Below are positions 13,887 through 20,509 of a stretch of 20,509 nucleotides of DNA, piece by piece; position 1 is the first letter of the stretch, and every line of letters starts with the position of its first letter. The position numbers and the translations under genes were made by a program. Under the pieces are notes generated by a model, which saw only the letters and a list, made by a program, of their open reading frames with translations, did not search any database and was not told where the DNA came from. Source of the DNA: an uncultured Eubacteriales bacterium (lineage in GTDB: Bacteria; Bacillota; Clostridia; Oscillospirales; Acutalibacteraceae); the NCBI GenBank assembly GCA_934541115.1, contig CAKTDF010000031.1, positions 1-20,509 on the forward strand, given 5' to 3'.

Positions 13887-15704
13887 TTACTTCCTGAACT
13901 GCTGTTTCATTCTCTGCTCTTTTGAAAGAATAACTTTTCTGAGTCTGAGCGAAACGGGAGTGACTTCAAGGAGCTCATCGTCTTTGATGAATTCCATGCA
14001 TTGCTCAAGGCTGAGCACAGTTGGCGGAACAAGGCGCAGAGCGTCATCCGAGCCGGAGGCACGCGTGTTGGTCAAATGCTTCTGCTTGCAGACATTGCAG
14101 ACAACGTCTTCGCTTTTTGCGCATTCGCCGACGATCATTCCCTCATAGACCGGAACACCGGGACCTACAAAAAGGCGTCCTCTGTCCTGTGTGTTGAAAA
14201 GACCGTAGCCGGTGGTTTCGCCGGTTTCGTGAACAACGATTGAACCGCGGTCTCTGGTCTGAATGTCTCCCTTGTAAGGCTCGTATCCGGCAAAGAGCTG
14301 GTTCATGATTCCGTTGCCGTTGGTGTCGGTCATAAATTCGCTGCGGTAGCCGATAAGACCCCTTGCCGGAATTTTAAATTCAAGGTGGGTCGAGCCGCCG
14401 TCGCGTACTCCCATGTTTTCAAGCTCGCCTTTTCTTGAACCGAGCTTTTCCATAACAGAGCCTACATATTGCTCCGGAACCTCAACGATGAGAAGCTCCA
14501 TCGGCTCCATGAGAACGCCGTTTTCTTTTTTCATGATAACCTTCGGGCGGGACACCTGAAATTCATAGCCCTGGCGGCGCATGGTCTCAATGAGAATTGA
14601 AAGGTGGAGCTCGCCTCTGCCGCTGACTTTGAAGGTGTCTGTGGTATCGGTTTCTTCAACACGCATACTCACGTTGGTTTCAACCTCTTTGAAAAGGCGG
14701 TCACGGATATTTCTTGAGGTGACGAACTTGCCCTCCTGCCCTGCAAAGGGACTGTTGTTGACGATGAAATTCATTGAAATGGTCGGCTCGTCAATTTTGA
14801 CAAAGGGGAGAGGTTCAATGCATTCCGGGTCGCAGGCGGTCTCGCCGATGTTGAGGTCGGCAATGCCGGAAACGCAGACAAGGTCGCCGAGCTTTGCTTC
14901 TTCAACCTCTACGCGTTTGAGTCCTTCAAACTGATAAAGCTTTGAAATTCTGACGTTTTCGCGTTCTCCGTCGGTTTTGCAGAGAACAACCTGTTCATTG
15001 CGCTTGATGTGACCTCTTTCAACTCTGCCGACGCCGATTCTGCCGATATAATCGTCATAATCAAGGCTGGAGAAGAGAATCTGAAGCGGTCCGTTCATGT
15101 CGCCCTTGGGAGGCTCGATGTGTTCAAGAATCGCGTCAAAGAGCGGTCTCATATCGCCCTCTCTGACGCTGCTGTCAAGCGAGGAGTAACCGTCCTTTGC
15201 AGAGGCGTAAACAACCGGAAATTCAAGCTGATCCTCGTCTGCGCCAAGCTCAATGAAAAGGTCAAGCACCTCGTCGATTACCTCGTCGGGTCTTGCGCCG
15301 GGACGGTCGATTTTGTTGACAACAACAACAACTTTCTTTTTGAGTCCGAGAGCTTTTTTGAGCACGAATCTTGTCTGCGGCATGCAGCCCTCAAATGCGT
15401 CAACGAGCAAAAGTACGCCGTCAACCATCATGAGGATTCGCTCAACCTCACCGCCGAAATCGGCGTGACCCGGGGTGTCAACAATGTTGATTTTTACGTC
15501 TTTATAGTGAACGGCGGTGTTTTTTGAAAGGATGGTGATTCCTCTTTCGCGTTCAAGGTCGTTGGAGTCCATAACGCGTTCGGCAACCTGCTCGTTGGCG
15601 CGGAAAATTCCGCTCTGCTTGAGCAATTCATCAACGAGGGTGGTTTTGCCGTGGTCAACGTGGGCGATGATTGCAACATTTCTGATGTCCTGTCTGATAT
15701 CCAT
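13887..15704 (-). CDS. typA: Ribosome-associated GTPase TypA/BipA
   Basis: A translational GTPase of the EF-G/LepA group that binds the 70S ribosome and supports 50S assembly and stress adaptation. The 605-residue product has the family's usual length. G1 AHVDHGKTT is near residue 14, G2 ERGITI, G3 DTPGHADFGGEVER, G4 NKIDRPGARP and G5 SAKDGY. After the beta-barrel domain come the EF-G-like domain III (GRGELHLSILIETMRRQGYE), domain V (PARGLIGYRSEFMTDTNGNGIM) and the TypA-specific C-terminal domain. The start is supported by AAGGTG 7 nt upstream. It is monocistronic, with its own promoter and terminator. Confidence 0.98.
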   Translation of the reverse strand: MDIRQDIRNVAIIAHVDHGKTTLVDELLKQSGIFRANEQVAERVMDSNDLERERGITILSKNTAVHYKDVKINIVDTPGHADFGGEVERILMMVDGVLLLVDAFEGCMPQTRFVLKKALGLKKKVVVVVNKIDRPGARPDEVIDEVLDLFIELGADEDQLEFPVVYASAKDGYSSLDSSVREGDMRPLFDAILEHIEPPKGDMNGPLQILFSSLDYDDYIGRIGVGRVERGHIKRNEQVVLCKTDGERENVRISKLYQFEGLKRVEVEEAKLGDLVCVSGIADLNIGETACDPECIEPLPFVKIDEPTISMNFIVNNSPFAGQEGKFVTSRNIRDRLFKEVETNVSMRVEETDTTDTFKVSGRGELHLSILIETMRRQGYEFQVSRPKVIMKKENGVLMEPMELLIVEVPEQYVGSVMEKLGSRKGELENMGVRDGGSTHLEFKIPARGLIGYRSEFMTDTNGNGIMNQLFAGYEPYKGDIQTRDRGSIVVHETGETTGYGLFNTQDRGRLFVGPGVPVYEGMIVGECAKSEDVVCNVCKQKHLTNTRASGSDDALRLVPPTVLSLEQCMEFIKDDELLEVTPVSLRLRKVILSKEQRMKQQFRK

Positions 15705-15754
15705 AATCTCACCTTTTTTACATTAGCTTTTTCATATTTCGTGTTTAACGCTTT

Positions 15755-15783
15755 ATTTTATCACGCTTTGTATAATAAAGCAA
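15755..15783 (-). promoter_or_regulatory. Promoter candidate of typA
   Basis: On the minus strand, TTGCTT (15783-15778), a 17-bp spacer and TAAAAT (15760-15755), about 50 bp before the typA start. Confidence 0.5.
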
Positions 15784-15852
15784 GTTGAATTTGAACAATC
15801 GGCGAACCTCCTTTTTGTGCAAATTGAACATACTATTTGAAAATAATTTTAA

Positions 15853-15881
15853 TTGACAGATGATGATTATTATTGTATAAT
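15853..15881 (+). promoter_or_regulatory. Perfect consensus sigma-A promoter
   Basis: TTGACA (15853-15858), 17 bp, TATAAT (15876-15881): 12/12 consensus bases with optimal spacing. It drives the HemL-like/aldolase operon and implies high expression unless repressed. Confidence 0.93.
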
Positions 15882-15893
15882 TACTGAGTATCA

Positions 15894-15909
15894 GTGAGCA
15901 ACCGCTCAC
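15894..15909. promoter_or_regulatory. Palindromic operator or 5'-end hairpin
   Basis: GTGAGC-AACC-GCTCAC is a perfect 6-bp inverted repeat at about +7 to +22 of the consensus promoter. It could be a repressor site or a transcript-stabilising 5' stem. Ribosome site AGGAGGTC follows about 35 nt later. Confidence 0.5.
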
Positions 15910-15955
15910 CACCACGTTTTATGGAGTACAAATATATTTCAGGAGGTCTGATTAC

Positions 15956-17434
15956 ATGGACACAAGATTTGCCATATCCGATTACGTTGACGCAAAAGCC
16001 GTCACCGAAAAGCTTGATAACCTTATCCGTCAGCCTATTTATTCGATTACTCCCGAGGCTCTCGCTTCGTATGAGGAAAACTACTTTGAAAAGAAGTGCC
16101 AAAAGTCAAAGGCAATGATCGACGAAGCAAAGCAGATTATTCCCGGCGGCGTTCAGCATAACCTTGCATTCAACTATCCGTTCCCCCTCGTTTTTACAAA
16201 GGCAGATGGCGCAAAGCTTTATGATATCGACGGCAACGAATATTATGACTTCCTTCAGGCAGGCGGTCCGACGGTTCTCGGTTCAAATCCCAAGGTTGTC
16301 AGAGACCAGGTTATCGACCTGCTCAATACCTGCGGTCCGTCAACCGGACTTTTCCATGAATTTGAATATAAGCTTGCAAAAAAGATTTCCGATTCCGTTC
16401 CCACCGTTGATATGTTCCGTATGCTCGGCTCGGGTACGGAAGCATGCATGGTTGCCTGCCGCGTTGCAAGACTCGCAACAAAGAAAAAGTACATAATCAA
16501 AATGGGCGGCGCGTATCACGGCTGGTCGGATCAGCTCGGCTACGGTATCCGTATCCCCGGAACAAAGTTTACACAGGCTCACGGCGTGCCCATTCGCCTC
16601 ATGAGAGATACACAGGAATTTTTCCCGAACGATCTTGAAGACCTTGAAAGAAAGCTGCGCAGAAATCAGCTCTGCGGCGGAACCGCTGCCGTTTTCATTG
16701 AGCCGGTAGGTCCCGAAAGCGGAACAAGACCCCTTTCAAAGGAATTTAACAAGGGCGTTGAAAGACTCTGCCGCAAGTACGGCGCACTGCTCATCTTTGA
16801 TGAGGTCGTTACCGGCTTCAGAATCGGTATGTCATGCGCACAGGGCTACTTCGGCGTTGAACCCGACCTCACCATTTTCGGCAAGGTCATTGCCGGCGGC
16901 TATCCCGGAGCCGGCGGAATCGGCGGCAAGAGAGAATACATGAAGTATATGGGCGCAGGTCTTGACGGCGCACAGAAGGTTAAAAAAGCTTTCTGCGGCG
17001 GCACAATGGCTGCAACCCCGATCTCCTGCTGCGCAGGTTACTATACCCTTGAAGAGATTGACAAGCAGAATGCCTGCCAGAAAGCCGGCCTTATGGGCGA
17101 CAGGATCACAAAGGGTCTTAACACGATCATTGACAAGTATAACCTTCCGTTCGTAGCTTTCAACCAAGGCTCGATCTGCCACATGGAAACAGTCGGAACA
17201 ATGCACTTTGCAATCGACTGGTGCAAGCCGTGGACAATTCCGGCGGTTCTCAAAGAGACCGATATCCGCAAAAAGGAAATGACCCACATGGGTGCTGCAT
17301 ATATGGCAGAAGGTCTTGTTACTCTTGCAGGATCAAGACTTTACACCTCCGCAGCATATACCGAAGAGATGATCGACGATGCGCTTTCACGTTTCGACAG
17401 AGTATTCTCACACGTTGCTGTTAAGAAAGACTGA
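15956..17434 (+). CDS. Class III aminotransferase, glutamate-1-semialdehyde aminomutase-like
   Basis: A PLP-dependent, fold-type I enzyme of 492 residues. The HemL-like core starts near residue 52 (SKAMIDEAKQIIPGGV). It shows LGSGTEA (157-163) for PLP phosphate, GGAYHGW (184-190) stacking the ring, FDEVVTGFRIG with D282 on the pyridine nitrogen, and FGKVIAGG with K310 as Schiff-base lysine. True aminomutases are about 430 residues; the N-terminal 50 residues here are extra. No haem genes are nearby, and the partner is a class II aldolase, so a role outside tetrapyrrole synthesis is more likely. A perfect promoter, AGGAGGTC ribosome site and C-ending codon preference all suggest strong expression. 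The reaction is unknown: aminotransfer or 1,2-amino shift on a semialdehyde or sugar-like substrate. Confidence 0.88.
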   Translation: MDTRFAISDYVDAKAVTEKLDNLIRQPIYSITPEALASYEENYFEKKCQKSKAMIDEAKQIIPGGVQHNLAFNYPFPLVFTKADGAKLYDIDGNEYYDFLQAGGPTVLGSNPKVVRDQVIDLLNTCGPSTGLFHEFEYKLAKKISDSVPTVDMFRMLGSGTEACMVACRVARLATKKKYIIKMGGAYHGWSDQLGYGIRIPGTKFTQAHGVPIRLMRDTQEFFPNDLEDLERKLRRNQLCGGTAAVFIEPVGPESGTRPLSKEFNKGVERLCRKYGALLIFDEVVTGFRIGMSCAQGYFGVEPDLTIFGKVIAGGYPGAGGIGGKREYMKYMGAGLDGAQKVKKAFCGGTMAATPISCCAGYYTLEEIDKQNACQKAGLMGDRITKGLNTIIDKYNLPFVAFNQGSICHMETVGTMHFAIDWCKPWTIPAVLKETDIRKKEMTHMGAAYMAEGLVTLAGSRLYTSAAYTEEMIDDALSRFDRVFSHVAVKKD

Positions 17435-17444
17435 TAATAAAATC

Positions 17445-17475
17445 TTAAAAGGGCAGATTTGTTCTGCCCTTTTAA
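17445..17475 (+). terminator. Intra-operon hairpin
   Basis: TTAAAAGGGCAG (17445-17456) and CTGCCCTTTTAA (17464-17475) form a perfect 12-bp stem with a 7-nt loop, 10 nt after the aminotransferase stop. There is no T-run beyond the stem, so partial termination or a 3'-stabilising hairpin is likely, reducing aldolase expression relative to the first gene. Confidence 0.65.
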
Positions 17476-17496
17476 AGAATCTGAGAGGTTTTACCT

Positions 17497-18711
17497 ATGG
17501 AACTTTTACAGGCAAAGCAAATTGTAATTGAAGCGGGAAAAAAGCTGGTCTCAACCGGTCTCATTGCAAGAACATGGGGCAACGTCAGCTGCCGTGTGGA
17601 CGGCGAAAGCTTCGTGATAACCCCGAGCGGAAAAGCGTATGAAACCCTTACTCCGGACGATATCGTTCTTGTTAAACTCGCCGACCTTTCATATGACGGC
17701 GATGTAAAGCCCTCGAGCGAAAAGGGCATTCATGCCCAGTGCTATCTTCTTCGCCCGGAATGCAATTTTGTGATTCATACTCATCAGGTCAATGCGTCGA
17801 TCGTCAGCGCACTTGGCTGTGATATCAACAACATTACGGGTGAAAGCCGCAGCATTATCGGCGACAATATACCCGTTGCTGCCTACGGTCTGCCCGGAAC
17901 GGGCAAGCTGCGCAAGGGTGTGGTGGGCGCACTGCTGCGCTCCGATTCAAAGGCGGCGATAATGAAGCACCACGGTGCTGTTTGTCTCGGCTCCGATTGT
18001 GAGGAGGCGTTCAAAATTGCATCAGAGGTTGAAAAGGTCTGCCGGAGATATCTTTTTGAAAAGTATTCTTCAGCTGCCGGCAAAACCGCCGAAAGCTTCA
18101 GAGACCTTTGCGAGTATGTCAGCGAACTAAAAAAGCGTGCGGATTCTCTGGCATTCCCTGTTGTTCCGTATGACAGCACGAGAAACGGCAACGTTGTTGT
18201 TATGAGAGACAAGGACGGAACCGAAAAATACACCCTTGCTCTTAAAACTGAAAAGGTCATTCTCGGCGGTGATTATCCGTCCGAGGCTGATATGCATCTT
18301 GCCGTATATAAAAAGCGCGGCGATATCAATTGCATTATTCACTCCGATAAGGACGAAGTGGTTGCCGCGTCAAAAACCGCAAAGGTTCTGCGTCCGCTGC
18401 TTGACGATTTTGCTCAGATTGCCGGCGCGACCGTCAGAAATGCAGAGTTCAACCCGAATGATACAATAAGGAGCGCAAAACGCGTTGTCAAAGCGCTCGG
18501 AAAGCACAGAACAGCCGCTCTCATCAAAGACAATGGCGCAATCTGTTGCGGTGTTTCTCCCGATGAGGCACAGGCGAGCGAAATGGTTACCGCAAAGAAC
18601 TGCAAAGCCTATGTTGCCGCTTCGATGTGCTCAAAGCCGAAGTATATCGGCAGACTTGACAGCGTTCTTATGAATACGGTTTACAGACTGAAGTATTCAA
18701 AGCAGAAATGA
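17497..18711 (+). CDS. Tandem class II aldolase/adducin-fold protein
   Basis: The 404-residue product has two class II aldolase domains. Domain 1 (1-205) looks catalytic: TWGNVS (27-31) and TPSGK (42-46) bind the substrate phosphate, E75 is the catalytic acid position, and HTH (H94, H96) with H159 in KHHGAV are the Zn ligands, as in fuculose-1-phosphate aldolase. Domain 2 (220-400) keeps the fold (YPSEADMHLAVY with Glu) but has HSD in place of HTH and DNG in place of HHG, so it should not bind Zn. Family members are aldolases, dehydratases, decarboxylases or epimerases on phosphorylated or hydroxy-acid substrates. It shares an operon with the HemL-like enzyme, 62 nt apart. Confidence 0.88.
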   Translation: MELLQAKQIVIEAGKKLVSTGLIARTWGNVSCRVDGESFVITPSGKAYETLTPDDIVLVKLADLSYDGDVKPSSEKGIHAQCYLLRPECNFVIHTHQVNASIVSALGCDINNITGESRSIIGDNIPVAAYGLPGTGKLRKGVVGALLRSDSKAAIMKHHGAVCLGSDCEEAFKIASEVEKVCRRYLFEKYSSAAGKTAESFRDLCEYVSELKKRADSLAFPVVPYDSTRNGNVVVMRDKDGTEKYTLALKTEKVILGGDYPSEADMHLAVYKKRGDINCIIHSDKDEVVAASKTAKVLRPLLDDFAQIAGATVRNAEFNPNDTIRSAKRVVKALGKHRTAALIKDNGAICCGVSPDEAQASEMVTAKNCKAYVAASMCSKPKYIGRLDSVLMNTVYRLKYSKQK

Positions 18712-18728
18712 TAATATAATTGAGAAAA

Positions 18729-18775
18729 GAAAAGCCATAAAGCACTCCACGCAGGTTTGCTTTATGGCTTTTTTG
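18729..18775 (+). terminator. Terminator after the aldolase
   Basis: AAAGCCATAAAGCA (18731-18744) pairs with TGCTTTATGGCTTT (18758-18771), followed by a T-run. It may also stop the convergent minus-strand gene ending at 18779. Confidence 0.9.
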
Positions 18776-18778
18776 TTG

Positions 18779-19531
18779 TTATCTGTAATAGTAGAAGTCG
18801 TTGAGTTTTCCTAAAATTGCGCTGTTAATTTCTTGAGATCGACGAGCGTTCTCGTTGATTGTATCACGTGTTTTTCTGCTTTCCTCAGCAATTGCATTTG
18901 AAACTCTTTCTCCGGCTTCGCGCTGCGCCTCGGCAATTCTTCTTGCACGCTCATCTTCATCATATTTTTTCATTGCATCAAGTACGCTCATGGCTGAGTG
19001 GTGATATAGAATGGTATACATTGAACACATTGCATGGTAAGATCTGTATTCGGGCGCAACGTTATATTTTTTATACTCATCGGCTATGGCAGGTTTTAGA
19101 ACATTCAGTTCGCTTGTGTCATTGTTGATTTGCGATATCCAATAATTGTATTCATCTTTGTTTTGGTTGATGACTTTTTTCAAGTTCTTTTTCTTTATCG
19201 CTTTGCTGATTAAAATATAAACTATTATGTCTGCAACCACTAAAGCTCCGGCAATACTCAATAGTACAGGTTCGCTTATTTCTGTGGTGTAGAGGATACC
19301 CAGCATGACGGCGGCAATTAAGATGAGAGTAACAGAAAAATATGAGGCGCGCAGATATGATTTGACTACATATTTTAGAGAACCGAACCCGTTTTTTTTC
19401 GGATTGAATTTTTTGAGGTTTTCTTTCATAACATAAATGTTGTGCTCTCTGATACTGACCTGTTCTTCCAATTCATAGAACATTCTCATAACTTCCATCG
19501 CGTTAGCTCTGCTCATACGATCCAAGGTCAT
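18779..19531 (-). CDS. Two-TM coiled-coil membrane protein of unknown function
   Basis: A 250-residue product. A helical N-terminal part (1-60) with ELEEQ is followed by two adjacent hydrophobic segments (63-82 and 88-108) and a basic stretch KAIKKKNLKK. The long soluble C-terminal part is helical: NKDEYNYWISQINND, a YHSAMSVLDAMKKYDEDERARR linker, then a charged coiled coil (190-235; ARRIAEAQREAGERV) ending in aromatic DFYYYR. No enzymatic motif is seen. AAGGAGG lies 8 nt before ATG, and the gene follows the TM2 gene by 13 nt, so the two are co-transcribed. It may be a membrane scaffold or sensor paired with the TM2 protein; this is inference. Confidence 0.8.
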   Translation of the reverse strand: MTLDRMSRANAMEVMRMFYELEEQVSIREHNIYVMKENLKKFNPKKNGFGSLKYVVKSYLRASYFSVTLILIAAVMLGILYTTEISEPVLLSIAGALVVADIIVYILISKAIKKKNLKKVINQNKDEYNYWISQINNDTSELNVLKPAIADEYKKYNVAPEYRSYHAMCSMYTILYHHSAMSVLDAMKKYDEDERARRIAEAQREAGERVSNAIAEESRKTRDTINENARRSQEINSAILGKLNDFYYYR

Positions 19532-19544
19532 TGTGTTTTCCTCC

Positions 19545-19922
19545 TTATTTGGGCTGAATGTTTCTGATTATCGCGTCAATAGAGGGCGCCGACATGCTTT
19601 TTACTTTGTTATAATTATACTCTCTGACACTTTTTTTAATTGTGAAAATATCGACGATCCACATCGCAAGAAATCCGCCTGCGGTTATGAATTTAAAAAT
19701 ACCAAGTGCATAGTCGCCAATCAGAAAACGGTCAACACCGTATATTCCGAGCAGAGCCGATACAATTTGAATCAGTGTCGGGCTTTTTAAGTGCGTCTTT
19801 TTGATTTCCTCAAATGCATCTTCATCGCAATCCATGAGTATTTCCATCAGGTTATCAATTGAGTCTTTGGGAAAATAGGATATCTTGCTGTAAACATAAT
19901 CGTAAACTTCCTCGTATTTCAT
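19545..19922 (-). CDS. TM2-domain membrane protein
   Basis: A 125-residue product. A soluble acidic N-terminal part (1-46) with MDCDEDAFEEI precedes a TM2 domain (50-98): two membrane segments joined by a tight turn, with LLGIYGVDRFLIGDYALG carrying the conserved G-x-x-x-x-DRF motif, and MWIVDIFTI. A basic tail (KKSVREYNYNK) follows. TM2 domains occur in many bacterial membrane proteins without a settled function. It is the first gene of a two-gene minus-strand operon with its own strong promoter (20016-20044) carrying operator sites; ribosome site AAAGGAGAGG. The gene opposite is an XRE regulator. Confidence 0.87.
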   Translation of the reverse strand: MKYEEVYDYVYSKISYFPKDSIDNLMEILMDCDEDAFEEIKKTHLKSPTLIQIVSALLGIYGVDRFLIGDYALGIFKFITAGGFLAMWIVDIFTIKKSVREYNYNKVKSMSAPSIDAIIRNIQPK

Positions 19923-19989
19923 GGTCTGTCCTCTCCTTTGATAGTTGTTTCGCGTTTAAAATGATGTCGAATGTTTGTAAATTAATTTC

Positions 19990-20008
19990 AGTAAACATTT
20001 TGTTTACT
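19990..20008. promoter_or_regulatory. Operator 1 (XRE site)
   Basis: AGTAAACATTTTGTTTACT: perfect arms AGTAAACA/TGTTTACT around TTT, extended by C/G at both ends. It covers about +1 to +20 of the leftward promoter. Confidence 0.85.
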
Positions 20009-20015
20009 GAAAGAC

Positions 20016-20044
20016 AGTATAGCAAACAATATGTTTACTGTCAA
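20016..20044 (-). promoter_or_regulatory. Promoter of the TM2/coiled-coil operon
   Basis: On the minus strand, TTGACA (20044-20039), a 17-bp spacer and TATACT (20021-20016), an 11/12 match. Operator 2 fills the spacer exactly and operator 1 covers the start site, so repression by the divergent XRE protein is the natural reading. Confidence 0.88.
20021..20039. promoter_or_regulatory. Operator 2 (XRE site)
   Basis: AGCAAACAATATGTTTACT: the same arms with one change (T to C at 20023). It lies between the -35 and -10 hexamers of the leftward promoter, centred 31 bp from operator 1. Confidence 0.82.
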
Positions 20045-20050
20045 GAGTTC

Positions 20051-20069
20051 AGTAAACATTTTGTTTATA
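20051..20069. promoter_or_regulatory. Operator 3 (XRE site)
   Basis: AGTAAACATTTTGTTTATA: perfect left arm, right arm changed in the last two bases where it merges with a TATAAT (20066-20071), a possible -10 of the regulator gene. Centred 30 bp from operator 2. No clear -35 was seen for the rightward promoter. Confidence 0.78.
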
Positions 20070-20093
20070 ATCGTGACAGGAGGAGTTACTGTT

Positions 20094-20315
20094 ATGGATT
20101 ATACAAAGCGATTGTACGATTTGCGTATAGATAATGACTTGAAACAGGAAGACGTAGCCAACGTTTTGAAGATAACAAAACAGGCTTACGGAATGTATGA
20201 AAACAAAAGACGCAGCCTCCCGATTGAAAGTCTGATAGTATTATGTAAGTTCTATAATGTTTCGTCTGACTATATTCTCGGTTTGACGGACGACATGGAG
20301 TCAAAAAAAGAGTAG
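20094..20315 (+). CDS. XRE/Cro family transcriptional regulator
   Basis: A 73-residue DNA-binding protein made of a single HTH_3 domain: RLYDLRIDNDLKQEDVANVL (helix 1-2), KITKQAYGMYENKRR with the recognition helix (about 28-41), and LIVLCKFYNVSSDYILGLTD, the usual end of Cro/C1-type domains. No ligand or peptidase domain, so it is a minimal repressor. ATG 20094 is chosen over upstream starts because AGGAGGAG (20078-20085) lies 8 nt before it. It is divergent from the TM2 operon and shares three operators with it, so it probably autoregulates and represses that operon. Confidence 0.93.
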   Translation: MDYTKRLYDLRIDNDLKQEDVANVLKITKQAYGMYENKRRSLPIESLIVLCKFYNVSSDYILGLTDDMESKKE

Positions 20316-20395
20316 AATCTGCGCAGAAAAGCCGGTTGAGGGGGATAAAACACCTTTTAAAGCTGCTTGAAGCAGAGGAGTATATGCTGATTTTT

Positions 20396-20420
20396 AAAAA
20401 CCGCAGAGCTGCGGTTTTTT
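20396..20420 (+). terminator. Terminator after the XRE gene
   Basis: ACCGCA (20400-20405), loop GAGC, TGCGGT (20410-20415), flanked by an A-run and a T-run (TTTTTTCTTTTT). It lies about 80 nt after the stop of the regulator. Confidence 0.88.
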
Positions 20421-20509
20421 CTTTTTGCCGCGGCTGTACATTTGTCAATGATGTGAGACTAAGAAAATAAAAAGAAAAAGAGCTAATCAGAATATGTTTT
20501 TCGGGACAG

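Noticed and set aside
15009..15527. 172-residue plus-strand open frame
   Set aside because: Antisense to typA, which is unmistakable; no ribosome site.
15956..17434. Firm assignment as hemL
   Set aside because: Active-site motifs fit, but the extra N-terminus, aldolase partner and lack of haem genes make the symbol unsafe.
20384..20470. 28-codon open frame with GAGGAG upstream
   Set aside because: It is made largely of the terminator hairpin and its T-run after the XRE gene; the product has no recognisable feature.

Overview
The window looks like chromosomal DNA of a Clostridia-type Firmicute (Eubacteriales, Oscillospiraceae-like). The reasons are strong AGGAGG-type ribosome binding sites, sigma-A promoters with 17-bp spacers, mid GC, and a gene content of TypA, D-lactate dehydrogenase, a VanY-type carboxypeptidase, YjdF and Firmicute ABC-2 exporters. 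There is no rRNA, tRNA, CRISPR array, transposase or integrase.

Layout, left to right. (1) 1-193 is the first of three copies of a structured, non-coding repeat. (2) 408-5279 is a promoter plus a tightly packed seven-gene operon: ABC-2 ATPase, ABC-2 permease, a membrane-flavodoxin fusion, a PPOX-fold flavoprotein, two unrelated alpha/beta hydrolases and a small conserved protein. It suggests efflux coupled to redox or hydrolytic chemistry. (3) 5411-7717 is a second ABC exporter (ATPase plus a 532-aa permease). (4) 7757-9234 is a strong promoter with a roughly 200-nt structured leader, then a single-domain EamA transporter, an exported beta-rich protein and a small membrane protein. (5) 9270-9857 is a yjdF-type riboswitch candidate that pairs with the Shine-Dalgarno of a yjdF gene, closed by a strong terminator. 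(6) 9858-10793 has no gene and holds repeat copies B (inverted) and C (direct). (7) 10794-12348 holds a divergent pair: a helical-bundle protein and a D-lactate dehydrogenase. (8) 12393-15704 carries, on the minus strand, an exported Ig/FN3-VanY carboxypeptidase and typA. (9) 15853-18775 has a perfect consensus promoter with a palindromic operator, driving a HemL-like PLP enzyme and a tandem class II aldolase. (10) 18779-20420 is a divergent module: an XRE repressor faces a TM2-domain protein plus a two-TM coiled-coil protein, with three operator palindromes about 30 bp apart between them.

The best candidates for something undescribed are: the XRE / TM2 / coiled-coil module with its precisely placed operators; the three-copy repeat with conserved two-hairpin architecture; the HemL-like plus double-aldolase operon; and the unassigned structured leader of the EamA gene. 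The yjdF riboswitch is a recognised family in principle, but this instance is worth confirming.

Several starts were moved inward from the longest open frame because the Shine-Dalgarno sequence decides them (537, 5411, 7993, 8423, 11225, 11356, 13631, 20094). All function calls are by motif reading only; no database search was possible.
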